Below, in pieces: positions 55,810 to 64,000 of a stretch of 64,000 bases of DNA. The translations under genes were made by a program, and so were the position numbers. How positions within the stretch are numbered: the stretch's first letter is position 1; each line of letters begins with the position of its first letter. The DNA is from Nocardioides eburneiflavus (GTDB taxonomy: Bacteria > Actinomycetota > Actinomycetes > Propionibacteriales > Nocardioidaceae): assembly GCF_004785795.1 (NCBI RefSeq), contig NZ_SRRO01000001.1:4588001-4652000 (forward strand), written 5' to 3'. The notes under the pieces were generated by a model, which saw nothing but the letters and a program-made list of their open reading frames with translations, did no database searches and was not told the DNA's origin.

Positions 55810-56697
55810 GTGAGCGAAACGATCGAGGAGGCGACCCAGGGGCCCAGCGAGCACGAGCGCGAGAAGGCCCGCGTCGCGGGCATCTTCGACCGCGCCTCCG
55901 CGACCTACGACCAGGTGGGCGTGGACTTCTTCGCGACGGTCGCGGCCGAGCTGGTGAGGCGTACGGACCCGCGTCCCGGCGAGGCGGTCCTCGAGCTCGG
56001 GAGCGGCCGGGGGGCCTCCGCGCTGCCTGCCGCGCACGCCGTGGGTCCGACCGGCCACGTGCTCGCGACGGACCTCGCCCCCGGGATGCTCACCGCGCTG
56101 GACGCCCTGGCCGCGGACCTGCCGTGGCTCGAGGTGCGCGCCGGCGACGCCGAGTGTCCGCCCCCCGGACCGTGGGACGTGGTGCAGGCCGGCCTCGTGC
56201 TGTTCTTCCTCCCCGACCTGCACGGCACGTTCGACCGGGTGCGCGAGGTGCTCCGCCCGGCGGGGCGCTTCGGCTTCACCTGGTTCGGCGACAGCGACGA
56301 CTCGTGGGACGAGGTCACCGACCGACTCCAGGCGCTCGCCCCCGCGTCGCCGACGACGGCCCCCGGCGTCGAGGATGACGAGGACGGCGAGGACGACCGG
56401 CCCGGACCGTTCTCGTCGGTGGAGGCCATGCACGCCGTCCTCCTCGACCACGGTTTCACCGCCCCGACGACCTCCACGGTGCGCATCCGGGTCGACTACG
56501 CCGACGTCGAGCAGTGGTGGGCCTGGATCTGGTCCGCCGGGCTGCGGGCCCTGCTCGAGCGGCTCGAGTCGCGCGGGCTGCTCGACCGGGCACGGTCCGA
56601 CGTCGATCCCGAGCTCCGACGCCGCGCGGCGGACGGGACGCTGACGTGGTGGACCGACATCCGGTGCACCGTGGCGACCCGACCGGCCGGCTCATGA
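55810..56697 (+). CDS. Class I SAM-dependent methyltransferase
   Basis: The 295-residue protein has the UbiE-like opening FDRASATYDQVGVDFFATVA, the SAM motif VLELGSGRGASALPAA, and VVQAGLVLFFLPDL. An acidic insertion (DDEDGEDD) lies near residue 195. It ends in a Trp-rich region, WWAWIWSAGL. It overlaps the 3' end of the MFS gene by 6 bp on the opposite strand. The substrate is unknown. Confidence 0.8.
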   Translation: MSETIEEATQGPSEHEREKARVAGIFDRASATYDQVGVDFFATVAAELVRRTDPRPGEAVLELGSGRGASALPAAHAVGPTGHVLATDLAPGMLTALDALAADLPWLEVRAGDAECPPPGPWDVVQAGLVLFFLPDLHGTFDRVREVLRPAGRFGFTWFGDSDDSWDEVTDRLQALAPASPTTAPGVEDDEDGEDDRPGPFSSVEAMHAVLLDHGFTAPTTSTVRIRVDYADVEQWWAWIWSAGLRALLERLESRGLLDRARSDVDPELRRRAADGTLTWWTDIRCTVATRPAGS

Positions 56698-58011
56698 CTC
56701 CGGGGGGCGTCCGTCCACGACCCCCGCGGCCGCGCTCCCGATCGCTGCCTCGTCGGCATGGGCGATCTGCGCCAGGGAACGCCAGACCACCGCCAGGGTG
56801 ACGCCTGACCCGACGAAGGCGAACCACCAGGGCGCCGTGAGCCCCCACACCTGCGCGATGACGCCGCCGAGCAGCGAGCCGGCCAGCATGCCGCCCATGA
56901 CGCAGATCATGTAGACCGAGCCGACGCGCCCCTGCAGCTCGCTCGGGACCGCGCGCTGACGGACCGCCTGCGACAGCGTGCCCCACACGAAGGCGTACGC
57001 GCCGAAGAAGAACATCAGCGGGTACGCCGCCCACGCCGAGGTCGTCAGTGCCATGGCGAGGTGGAACAGCACCTCGGCCAGGAGCACCGTCCGCATCAGG
57101 GTGGCGAGCGGCACCAGCCGCTCGAGACGACCGTAGGAGGACGTGGCCAGCAGCCCGCCCAGCGCGGCGGCCGTGGTCAGCAACCCGAAGCCCGCCTCGT
57201 CGATGCCGACGCGCTCGAGCGCCCACAGGACCAGCACCGACCACGGTGCCGCCCAGGTGACGTTGAAGACCACGATGATGATGGCCAGGGTGCGCACCGG
57301 CGGGTTGCCCATCAGCCACCTGACCCCGTCGACGATGTCCTGCCGGATGTGGGTGTCCACGTCGGCGCGGACGGCGCCCGGCGGCGTACCGATCCGGGAC
57401 ACCAGCACCACCCCGACGCCGATGCAGACGACGGTGAGGGCGAAGGGCCACACCATGCCCGCCGAGAACAGCAGTGCACCGACCGCGGGCCCGACGAGCT
57501 GGTTGCCGGTGATCATGCCGGTCATCAGCCGGGCGTTGGCGATGCCCAGGTCACGCTTGTCGACCAGCATCGGGGTCAGCGTGCCGGCGGTGGCGTCGAC
57601 GAAGGTCTCCGCCGTCCCCAGTGCCACCATCGACACGAGCACGACGGCGATGTTCACGTCCCCGGTGACGATCGTGCCGCACAGGCCGGCGAGCACCAGG
57701 CCGCGCACGGCGTTGGCGGTCATCATCACGACGCGTCGGTCGAGGCGGTCGGCCAGGGCCCCGGCGAGCAGCCCGACGACGAGCCACGGCGCGGTCAGGG
57801 CCAGCATGGCCGCCGAGACCAGGACCGGGTTGCGGGTCTGGGAGGCCACGAGCAGCGGCCCCGCCGCGATGAGCATCCCGTCGCCGAGGTTGGTCACCCA
57901 CGACGACCCGACCAGCCAGCGGAAGCCGGTGCCGAGCCGGGCGGGGAAGACGGTCTCGACGAGGCGGCTCGTCCTGAGGAGGCCGCCCCGCGGCCGTCTC
58001 GAAGGGGTCAC
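56692..58011 (-). CDS. MFS transporter, enterobactin-exporter-like (EntS group)
   Basis: The protein of about 439 residues has twelve membrane helices and the MFS signature LLAGALADRLDRRVVMM between helices 2 and 3. TGNQLVGPAVGALLF and WGTLSQAVRQRAVPSELQGR are typical of the MFS_3 (EntS-like) group. It exports an unknown compound. The first 25 residues are encoded by a dispersed repeat (57952-58006). GTG 58011 is the best start because the -10-like TACGCT (58021-58026) lies 9 bp upstream; ATG 58050 is an alternative. Confidence 0.82.
   Translation of the reverse strand: MTPSRRPRGGLLRTSRLVETVFPARLGTGFRWLVGSSWVTNLGDGMLIAAGPLLVASQTRNPVLVSAAMLALTAPWLVVGLLAGALADRLDRRVVMMTANAVRGLVLAGLCGTIVTGDVNIAVVLVSMVALGTAETFVDATAGTLTPMLVDKRDLGIANARLMTGMITGNQLVGPAVGALLFSAGMVWPFALTVVCIGVGVVLVSRIGTPPGAVRADVDTHIRQDIVDGVRWLMGNPPVRTLAIIIVVFNVTWAAPWSVLVLWALERVGIDEAGFGLLTTAAALGGLLATSSYGRLERLVPLATLMRTVLLAEVLFHLAMALTTSAWAAYPLMFFFGAYAFVWGTLSQAVRQRAVPSELQGRVGSVYMICVMGGMLAGSLLGGVIAQVWGLTAPWWFAFVGSGVTLAVVWRSLAQIAHADEAAIGSAAAGVVDGRPPES
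57952..58006. repeat. Dispersed palindromic repeat in MFS gene N-terminus
   Basis: The segment from GGTCTCGACGAGG to GTCTCGAAGGG contains a stem GGCGGC/GCCGCC and shares CGAGGCGGCTCGTCCTGA (18 bp) with the start of the array at 44231. It is related in layout to the element at 21102-21160. Here it lies inside the coding sequence. Confidence 0.5.
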
Positions 58012-58093
58012 AAGCACCTGAGCGTACGCATGCCGCGCGGGGGACCGCACCGCGATATCGGGTCGGGCCGGGGTGCGGGGCCCGGGTCCGGGC

Positions 58094-58288
58094 TCAGACG
58101 GGCTGGAGGTCCTCGACCGTCAGCTGCTCGTCGCGGGCCGCGGCGGCGAGCCGGTCGTTGTCGGCCTGCAGGCGCAGGACCAGCGCCTCGAGGTCTTCGA
58201 CACGACGCCGGAGCCGCCGGTTCTCGACGGCGAGGGCCGTCGTGGTCCGTGCATCGCTGTTCAGATGACCCAACAGCGCCTTGGCCAT
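58094..58288 (-). CDS. Small coiled-coil protein
   Basis: This 64-residue protein starts MAKALLGHLNSD and is then nearly all coiled coil (ENRRLRRRVEDLEALVLRLQ), with leucines at heptad spacing. AAAGG lies at ribosome-binding distance before the ATG. Short proteins beginning MAKALLGH are recurrent in actinobacteria, but no function is known to me. Confidence 0.7.
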   Translation of the reverse strand: MAKALLGHLNSDARTTTALAVENRRLRRRVEDLEALVLRLQADNDRLAAAARDEQLTVEDLQPV

Positions 58289-58384
58289 GGGGAACCTTTC
58301 GAGAAAGTGTGGATCGACCGGCCGGCGAACCAGCCGTCTACAAGAGTCCCACCGCGTCGGGCCGCGGTCAATGCGGGGCGCGGG

Positions 58385-59242
58385 TCAGCGTGCACGGGGA
58401 GGACGCTGGCAGCGCGGGCAGAAGTAGGACGAGCGGTTCATGAAGGCGACCCGACGGATCGGGGTGCCGCAGCGGCGGCACGGCTCGCCCTCCTGTCCGT
58501 ACGCGTCGAGCGAGCGGTCGAAGTAGCCGGACTCGCCGTTGACGTTGACGTAGAGCGCGTCGAAGGACGTCCCGCCCTGGGCCAACGCCTCGCCCATGAC
58601 GTCACGGACGTGACCGAGCAGCCCGCGCAGGACGGGGCCGGTGAGCCGGTCCCCCGGTCGCTCGCCGTGCAGCCGCGCACGCCAGAGGGCCTCGTCGGCG
58701 TAGATGTTGCCGACGCCGGAGATGAGCCCCTGGTCGAGCAGGAGCCGCTTGATCGCGGACGTACGCCGCCGCGCGCGCCGCACGAACTCGTCGTCGTCGA
58801 AGTCCGGGTCGATCGGGTCACGGGCGATGTGCGCGATCTCGGTCGGCAGGTCGGCTCCGCCGGCCGAGACGACCAGGCCGCCGAACATCCGCTGGTCGAC
58901 GAACCGCATCTCCAGGGCGGTGCCGTCGGGGGTGCGCAGGGTGAACCGCACGCGCAGGTGCCGCTCGTCGGCGGCGCCGGGCGCGTGGAGGAGCATCTGG
59001 CCGCTCATCCCGAGGTGGCCGAGGAGGGCGTCGCCGCTCCCGAGCGGGAGCCAGAAGTACTTGCCGCGGCGGCGGACGGCGACGATGCGGTGCCCGACGA
59101 GCGCGGCGACGAAGCCGGTCGAGCCGCGGTGGTCGCGGCGTACGGGTCGGGGGTGCAGCACGTCGACCGACTCGATGGTGCTGTCGACGACGTGGCGCTC
59201 GAGGCCGGCGCGGACGACCTCGACCTCGGGGAGCTCGGGCAC
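58385..59242 (-). CDS. mutM: Formamidopyrimidine-DNA glycosylase
   Basis: MutM (Fpg) removes 8-oxoguanine from DNA. The 285-residue protein starts [10 protein letters not shown] with the catalytic Pro2. It has [28 protein letters not shown], and the C-terminal zinc finger with CRRCG and CPRCQ. The start is GTG. It lies 3 bp after rnc, the conserved rnc-mutM pair. Confidence 0.95.
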   Translation of the reverse strand: MPELPEVEVVRAGLERHVVDSTIESVDVLHPRPVRRDHRGSTGFVAALVGHRIVAVRRRGKYFWLPLGSGDALLGHLGMSGQMLLHAPGAADERHLRVRFTLRTPDGTALEMRFVDQRMFGGLVVSAGGADLPTEIAHIARDPIDPDFDDDEFVRRARRRTSAIKRLLLDQGLISGVGNIYADEALWRARLHGERPGDRLTGPVLRGLLGHVRDVMGEALAQGGTSFDALYVNVNGESGYFDRSLDAYGQEGEPCRRCGTPIRRVAFMNRSSYFCPRCQRPPRAR

Positions 59243-59245
59243 GGG

Positions 59246-59959
59246 TCAGGCGTCGGCCGCGGCCTGCTCGGCAGCGGGTAGCGCGGCCTTGATCTCGCGG
59301 TAGGCGGTCTCGGCGGCGCCCTGCTCGGCCTCCTTCTTGGAGCGGCCGGTGCCGTTGCCGAGGAGCTGCTCGCCGACGCGGACGCGTGCGACGAAGGTCT
59401 TCATGTGGTCGGGGCCGTCGTCCTCGATGAGGTACTCGGGGACACCCATGCCGAGGTCGGCGGAGAGCTCCTGGAGGGAGGTCTTCCAGTCGAGACCCGC
59501 ACCCATGGACGCGGCGGCCTCCATCACCGGGTCGAAGAGCCGGTGGACCACCTTGGCGGCCTCGTCGATGCCGCCGCTGAGGTGGATGGCGCCGATGACC
59601 GCCTCGACGGTGTCGGAGAGGATCGAGGCCTTGTCGCGGCCACCGGTCGTCTCCTCGCCGCGGCCCAGCATGATGTGCTGGCCGAGCCCGATCTCGCGGG
59701 CCACGTCGGCCAGGGCGCGGGCGTTGACGACCGCGGCCCGCAGCTTGGCCAGCCGGCCCTCGGAGAAGTCCGGATGGGCGCGGTAGAGCGTCTCGGTGAC
59801 CACGACCCCGAGCACCGAGTCCCCGAGGAACTCCAGGCGCTCGTTGGTCGGGATCTGCCCGTTCTCGTAGGCGAACGAGCGGTGCGTCAGGGCACGCTGC
59901 AGCAGCTCGGGATCCAGGACCGGATCACCGAGCGCTGCGCGGAGCTCGTCGGTGGTCAG
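59246..59959 (-). CDS. rnc: Ribonuclease III, apparent CTG start
   Basis: RNase III cuts double-stranded RNA in rRNA processing. The 237-residue protein has the signature [26 protein letters not shown], and a C-terminal dsRNA-binding domain ([27 protein letters not shown]). The homologous N-terminus [11 protein letters not shown] is preceded by CTG at 59957-59959, which overlaps the rpmF stop as CTGA. No ATG or GTG lies nearby in frame except GTG 60001 and GTG 60010 inside rpmF, which would add 14-17 residues. CTG is chosen by analogy with the ATGA/GTGA couplings elsewhere. Confidence 0.9.
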   Translation of the reverse strand: MTTDELRAALGDPVLDPELLQRALTHRSFAYENGQIPTNERLEFLGDSVLGVVVTETLYRAHPDFSEGRLAKLRAAVVNARALADVAREIGLGQHIMLGRGEETTGGRDKASILSDTVEAVIGAIHLSGGIDEAAKVVHRLFDPVMEAAASMGAGLDWKTSLQELSADLGMGVPEYLIEDDGPDHMKTFVARVRVGEQLLGNGTGRSKKEAEQGAAETAYREIKAALPAAEQAAADA

Positions 59960-60141
59960 AGGACCTGGCGACGGTCGGCCTTGGCGCCGTACTGGCCGCA
60001 CTGGCCGCACGCACGGTGCGGGAGGTGCTTGGAGCCGCAGGCGGGGTTGGCGCACGTCACGAGGGTCGGCGCGACGGCCTTCCACTGCGAACGGCGGTGG
60101 CGCGTGTTGCTGCGCGACATCTTCCGCTTGGGAACAGCCAT
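59956..60141 (-). CDS. rpmF: 50S ribosomal protein L32
   Basis: bL32, 61 residues, starts [20 protein letters not shown]. It has the four-cysteine zinc set CANPAC ... CGQC, so it is the zinc-binding form. It follows DUF177, the conserved pair. Confidence 0.97.
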   Translation of the reverse strand: MAVPKRKMSRSNTRHRRSQWKAVAPTLVTCANPACGSKHLPHRACGQCGQYGAKADRRQVL

Positions 60142-60187
60142 GGTTGTCTCCTGTTGCTTGCTCCACCGGGGGCTCCCGGCGAGGTGG

Positions 60188-60766
60188 TCAGTCGTGTGGG
60201 TCCTGCTTGGTGTCTGCCTGCAGCTGCTGGAGTCCTGCCCAGCGCGGGTCGATCGGCGCGTCGTGCGAGTGGTCCGGGTCGTCCGCGAGCCGCGCACCGC
60301 ACTCGGTGCACAATCCCGGGCAATCGTCCATGCACAGCGGCTGGAACGGCAGTGCGAGCACCACCGCGTCCCGCAGCAGGGGCTCGAGGTCGAGCAGGTC
60401 GTCCTCGAGCCGGCTGGTCTCGTCGTCGAGGTCGCGGTCGTCGTGCTCCGCGGCCCTGTCGTGCTGGTCGGGGTAGACGTAGAGCTCCTGGAGCGTGACG
60501 TGGACCTCGTCCTCGATCGGCTCCAGGCACCGTACGCACTCCCCCGCGAGCCCGGCCGTGGCCGTGCCCGTGAGCAGCACTCCCTCCATGACCGCCTCGA
60601 GCCGCAGGTCGAGCTCGACCGGCGATCCCTCGGGGACACTGAGGACTTCGATGCCAAGTTCTGCTGGTGCCGGAACGGAGAGCTCGAGCTCACGCTGGGA
60701 CCCCGGGCGGCGGCCGAGCTCGCGGGTATCAAGCACGAGCGGCGCCCTCGGGTCCAGGCTGTTCAC
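60188..60766 (-). CDS. DUF177 (YceD) family protein
   Basis: The 192-residue protein has the family CxxC pairs [10 protein letters not shown] and CPGLCTECG and an acidic middle ([14 protein letters not shown]). YceD is linked to 23S rRNA processing or rRNA accumulation and is always next to rpmF. GTG 60766, giving [17 protein letters not shown], has GGGAG 6 nt upstream and matches the family N-terminus. ATG 60781 and further upstream codons are less likely. Confidence 0.92.
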   Translation of the reverse strand: MNSLDPRAPLVLDTRELGRRPGSQRELELSVPAPAELGIEVLSVPEGSPVELDLRLEAVMEGVLLTGTATAGLAGECVRCLEPIEDEVHVTLQELYVYPDQHDRAAEHDDRDLDDETSRLEDDLLDLEPLLRDAVVLALPFQPLCMDDCPGLCTECGARLADDPDHSHDAPIDPRWAGLQQLQADTKQDPHD

Positions 60767-60863
60767 TGCGAACTCCCACATCTGGACACCAACACAACCT
60801 CGGAATCGTATCCGCCGCCCGGGCACAGGGGCAAAACGAGTGACGGGCGGGACCGCCCGGACA

Positions 60864-61349
60864 TCAGGACGAGCGCTCCGCCAGCCGCGCCACGAGCTGC
60901 CCGCGGACCGCCTCGGGGACCAGCCCGCGTACGTCGCCGCCGAGGGCCGCGACCTCCTTGATCAGGCTGGAGGACACGAAGGCGTTGCCGACGGCACCGG
61001 GGAGGAACACGGTCTCGACGTCGGTGAGGTGGGAGTTCATCTGCGCCATCGGGAGCTCGTACTCGTAGTCGCCGGCCCCGCGCAGCCCCTTGACGATGGC
61101 CACGGCCTCGATCTGGCGGCAGAACTCGACGATCAGGCCGTCGAAGCCGGAGACGCGCACGTTGGCGAGGTCGCCCGTGGCCTCCTCGAGCATCGCGATG
61201 CGCTCGTCGGGGGTGAAGAGCCGGTTCTTGCTCATGTTGACGCCGACGGCGACGACGACCTCGTCGAAGAGCTTGGCGGCCCGGCCGACGATGTCGAGGT
61301 GGCCGTTGGTCACCGGGTCGAACGACCCGGGGCAGACAGCGCGACGCAC
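60864..61349 (-). CDS. coaD: Phosphopantetheine adenylyltransferase
   Basis: CoaD makes dephospho-CoA from 4'-phosphopantetheine and ATP. The 161-residue protein has the nucleotidyltransferase motif GSFDPVTNGHLDIV, VGVNMSKNRLFTPDER, and FVSSSLIKEVAALGGD. GTG 61349 has GGGAG upstream. It follows rsmD. Confidence 0.96.
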   Translation of the reverse strand: MRRAVCPGSFDPVTNGHLDIVGRAAKLFDEVVVAVGVNMSKNRLFTPDERIAMLEEATGDLANVRVSGFDGLIVEFCRQIEAVAIVKGLRGAGDYEYELPMAQMNSHLTDVETVFLPGAVGNAFVSSSLIKEVAALGGDVRGLVPEAVRGQLVARLAERSS

Positions 61350-61389
61350 GCTGGACTCCCTTCGATCAGGGGCTCCCGAGGGTGGAGGT

Positions 61390-61959
61390 TCAGGGTGCCG
61401 GGGTGGCGTGACCGTACCAAAGGGCAGTCTCGCCGTAGCGCTTCGTGCGGTCCTCCTCGATGCCGCCCGGCCAGGTGACGACAGTTCTCTTGGCGGCGCG
61501 CTCGACCACCACGAGTGCTCCCGGGACCAGCCACCCATGGGCGACCAGGGCGCCGAGGTCGGCGTCGACGTCCGCGTCGGACATCGGGTAGGGCGGGTCG
61601 GAGAAGACGACGTCGTAGGGCGCCGCGGGAGGCGATGCGAGGAAGGCGGCCACGGAGGCGGCCACGACTCGGGCGCGCGAGAAGCCCAGTGCCGCGGCGT
61701 TGCGGGAGATGAGCGCAGCCGTACGCCGGTCCTGCTCGACCATCGTCACCACGCCCGCGCCCCGTGACCACGCCTCCAGGCCGACCGCGCCCGAGCCGGC
61801 GTACAGGTCGAGGAACCGCAGCCCGTCGAGCGAGCCCGTGCGCGACTCGATCGCCGAGAAGAGCGCCTCTCGCACACGGTCGCTCGTCGGCCGGGTCGTC
61901 TGGCCGCGCGGCGTCTCCAGCCGACGCCCGCCGGCCGTTCCCCCGATGATCCGCGTCAT
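61390..61959 (-). CDS. rsmD: 16S rRNA (guanine966-N2)-methyltransferase
   Basis: The 189-residue enzyme has TRIIGGTAGGRRLETPRG, TSDRVREALFSAIES, LDLYAGSGAVGLEAWSRGA and the N6/N2-methylase motif SDPPYP. It methylates G966 in 16S rRNA. It lies between recG and coaD. Confidence 0.95.
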   Translation of the reverse strand: MTRIIGGTAGGRRLETPRGQTTRPTSDRVREALFSAIESRTGSLDGLRFLDLYAGSGAVGLEAWSRGAGVVTMVEQDRRTAALISRNAAALGFSRARVVAASVAAFLASPPAAPYDVVFSDPPYPMSDADVDADLGALVAHGWLVPGALVVVERAAKRTVVTWPGGIEEDRTKRYGETALWYGHATPAP

Positions 61960-61996
61960 GTCCCCGTGCTCAGCCCTTCTCCGTGCCCGTCTCTTC

Positions 61997-64000
61997 TCAG
62001 CCCTTGTCCAGGTAGGCCGACGCCGCCGAGCGCTCGACCTCGGCGACGGCTGCGGCGAGGTCGGGCGCCTGGGCGAGCGCAGGATCCTCGGAGAGTAGCG
62101 CCTCGGCGGCCTCACGGGCACGGACGATCGTCTTCTCGTCGCGCAATACCCGAAGTGTGACGAGCCCCGACCGGAACCCCGACTGGCTGGCGCCGAGCAC
62201 GTCGCCCTCGCGTCGCTGCTCGAGGTCGACGCGGCTCAGCTCGAAGCCGTCGGTGGTCGCGGCGACCGCGTCGAGCCGGTCGCGCGCCGGGGAGCCGAGC
62301 TCCGCGTGGGAGACCAGCAGGCACAGGCCGGGGAGCCCGCCACGGCCCACACGACCGCGCAGCTGGTGGAGCTGGGAGACTCCGAACCGGTCCGCGTCGA
62401 GCAGCACCATCGTGGTCGCGTTGTGCACGTCGACACCGACCTCGATGACGGTGGTGGCGACGAGCACGTCGATGTCGCCCCCGGCGAAGGCCCGCATCGT
62501 GCGGTCCTTGTCGTCGGGCGGCATCCGGCCGTGCAGCACGGCGGTGCGCAGCCCGGCGAGCGGACCCGACGAGAGCTCGGCGTGGACCTCCTCGACCGCA
62601 GCGAGGGACCGCCTGGGCGCGATCTCCCTGCCCTCGTCGTCGAGGTCGAGCTGGTCGCTCTCGCCCTCCTCCTGCGCGTCGCCGGAGATGCGGGGGCACA
62701 CGACGTAGACCTGGTGTCCCTTCGCGACCTCCTCGCGAACCCGCTGCCACACCCGGTCGATCCAGGTCGGCTGGTCGGCGAGAGGGACGACGTTGGTCTG
62801 GATCGGCGCCCGACCGGCCGGGAGCTCGGCGAGCACGGACGTCTCGAGGTCGCCGAAGACGGTCATCGCGACCGTGCGCGGGATCGGGGTCGCGGTCATC
62901 ACGAGGACGTGCGGCGGGCTGCCGGCCTTGTCGGTCAGGGCAGCGCGCTGCTCCACGCCGAAGCGGTGCTGCTCGTCGACGACGACGAGCCCGAGGTCGG
63001 CGAGCTCGACCCTGTCCTCGAGCAGCGCGTGGGTGCCGACGACGATGCCGGCCTCGCCGGTGACGAGCCGGAGCATCGCCTCCTGGCGGGCGGCCTTGCC
63101 CATCGACCCGGTCAGGAGCACGACCTGGGTCGCGTGCGCGTCGCCACCGAGCATGCCGCCCTGCGCGAGGTCGCCCAGCATCGCGGAGATGGACCGGTGG
63201 TGCTGCTGGGCGAGGACCTCGGTGGGGGCGAGCAGCGCGGCCTGGCCCCCGGCGTCGACCACCTGGAGCATGGCCCGCAGGGCGACGAGGGTCTTGCCGG
63301 AGCCGACCTCGCCCTGGAGGAGGCGGTTCATCGGGTGGTCGCGGCCGAGCTCGTCGGCGACCAGGTCGCCGATCTCGCGCTGGCCGCGGGTGAGCTCGAA
63401 CGGCAGCCGCGCGTCGAACGCCGCGAGCAGGCCGTCGTCGCGGCGTACGCGCGCCCGGGCGCCCTGGGCACGGTGGGCGGCGCGACGGCGGGCGAGCACC
63501 AGCTGCAGCACCAGCGCCTCCTCGAACCGGAAGCGCTTCTGCGCCGCGCCGAGCTGGCTCCACTCGTCGGGGGCGTGGATCCAGCGCAGCGCCTGCATGA
63601 CGTCGAGCACCTCGAACCGCTCCCGGAGCTCGGGGGTGAGGACGTCAGGTACCCCGGTGACCAGCTCGAGGGCGGCGGTGACGACCTTCTGGATGTCCCA
63701 GGTGTAGAGCTTCGCGGTGAGCGGGTAGACCGGCATGAGCTTGCTGAGCGTGGCGGCCTCCGGGCCGTCGAGCGCGAACCCGTGGGGCTGCTCGAGCTGC
63801 CAGCTGCCCCGGAACTGCTTGGCCTTGCCCGTGAAGATGGCGCGGCAGCCCGGCCGGAACTCGGCCTCGTGCTTGTCGGCGAGGCTCTGGTAGGGGCTGA
63901 ACAGGGTGACGGAGAAGTCGGGTCCGTCGGTGCGCAGCCGCACGGTCGTGCGGAACTGGCGGCGGTTGCCGCTGAAGAAGGAGGCGCTCTCGCACGAGCG
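61997..64000 (-). CDS. recG: ATP-dependent DNA helicase RecG, 5' end cut by window edge
   Basis: RecG reverses stalled forks and processes Holliday junctions. The frame stays open to base 64000, so the N-terminus is missing; about 667 residues are visible. The end of the wedge/OB domain is present (FFSGNRRQFRTTVRLRTDG), followed by Walker A GEVGSGKTLVAL, DEQHRFGVEQR, TATPIPRTVAM, and the C-terminal motifs TTVIEVGVDVHNAT and QLRGRVGRGG. It heads the recG-rsmD-coaD gene row. Confidence 0.96.
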   Translation of the reverse strand, partial: RSCESASFFSGNRRQFRTTVRLRTDGPDFSVTLFSPYQSLADKHEAEFRPGCRAIFTGKAKQFRGSWQLEQPHGFALDGPEAATLSKLMPVYPLTAKLYTWDIQKVVTAALELVTGVPDVLTPELRERFEVLDVMQALRWIHAPDEWSQLGAAQKRFRFEEALVLQLVLARRRAAHRAQGARARVRRDDGLLAAFDARLPFELTRGQREIGDLVADELGRDHPMNRLLQGEVGSGKTLVALRAMLQVVDAGGQAALLAPTEVLAQQHHRSISAMLGDLAQGGMLGGDAHATQVVLLTGSMGKAARQEAMLRLVTGEAGIVVGTHALLEDRVELADLGLVVVDEQHRFGVEQRAALTDKAGSPPHVLVMTATPIPRTVAMTVFGDLETSVLAELPAGRAPIQTNVVPLADQPTWIDRVWQRVREEVAKGHQVYVVCPRISGDAQEEGESDQLDLDDEGREIAPRRSLAAVEEVHAELSSGPLAGLRTAVLHGRMPPDDKDRTMRAFAGGDIDVLVATTVIEVGVDVHNATTMVLLDADRFGVSQLHQLRGRVGRGGLPGLCLLVSHAELGSPARDRLDAVAATTDGFELSRVDLEQRREGDVLGASQSGFRSGLVTLRVLRDEKTIVRAREAAEALLSEDPALAQAPDLAAAVAEVERSAASAYLDKG

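Overview
The window is 64 kb of very GC-rich chromosomal DNA, densely packed with housekeeping genes. The gene content and order point to an actinobacterium, most likely Nocardioides or a close relative in the Nocardioidaceae/Propionibacteriales. The main reasons are the actinobacterial run ispG-rseP-dxr ... pyrH-tsf-rpsB ... lepB-rnhB-DUF2469 ... smc-ftsY ... recG-rsmD-coaD-DUF177-rpmF-rnc-mutM, the extended S2 and S16 ribosomal proteins, GTG starts, and many start codons placed 6-7 nt after a TANNNT -10 box (leaderless transcripts). The genus is an inference; no rRNA or tRNA gene is present to confirm it.

Layout. 1-3.8 kb: MEP isoprenoid genes ispG (cut by the window edge) and dxr around an RseP-type site-2 protease, with a 132-bp terminal-inverted-repeat element between rseP and ispG. 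3.8-12.5 kb: accessory genes, namely a TPR membrane protein and a TPR-AAA ATPase, a degenerate acyl-CoA-synthetase fragment, a secreted M1 peptidase, a RIO-type kinase, an alpha/beta hydrolase, a LOG-family protein and a GT4 glycosyltransferase. 12.6-20.1 kb: rlmN, a phosphatase and an SDR, cdsA, frr, pyrH, tsf, rpsB. 20.5-27.4 kb: M23-like protein, xerC, dprA, comM-like, yraN, DUF2469, rnhB, lepB. 27.5-31.6 kb: rplS, a trmD-GNAT fusion, rimM, a KH-domain gene, rpsP, a GNAT gene. 31.6-34.5 kb: amidohydrolase, a lysyl-oxidase-like lipoprotein, a small secreted protein, and a NYN/PIN-like gene coupled to ffh. 36-40 kb: nitrogen control operon amtB-glnB-glnD. 40.3-44.2 kb: two polysaccharide glycosyltransferase genes, followed by a striking 3+3 inverted array of 32-bp repeats. 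44.4-50.9 kb: ftsY, a methyltransferase, a thioesterase, smc. 51-58 kb: secreted proteins, an aminotransferase, a GlcD-like oxidase, a methyltransferase, an MFS transporter. 58-64 kb: mutM, rnc, rpmF, DUF177, coaD, rsmD, recG (cut by the window edge).

How the genes work together. Most of the minus strand is a series of translation, secretion and envelope-biogenesis operons with ATGA or GTGA overlaps: ffh and ftsY form the SRP pathway, lepB the signal peptidase, cdsA phospholipid synthesis, and trmD, rimM, rpsP, rplS, rpsB, tsf and frr the translation apparatus. Several short plus-strand genes sit between these blocks.

No phage, transposase, CRISPR array, toxin-antitoxin pair or obvious biosynthetic cluster was recognised. 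The less ordinary content is small-scale: the repeat array near 44.3 kb, the MITE-like elements, paired DnaA-box-like motifs upstream of yraN and of the M23 gene, the TPR/AAA gene pair, the TrmD-GNAT fusion, and the ffh-coupled putative nuclease.
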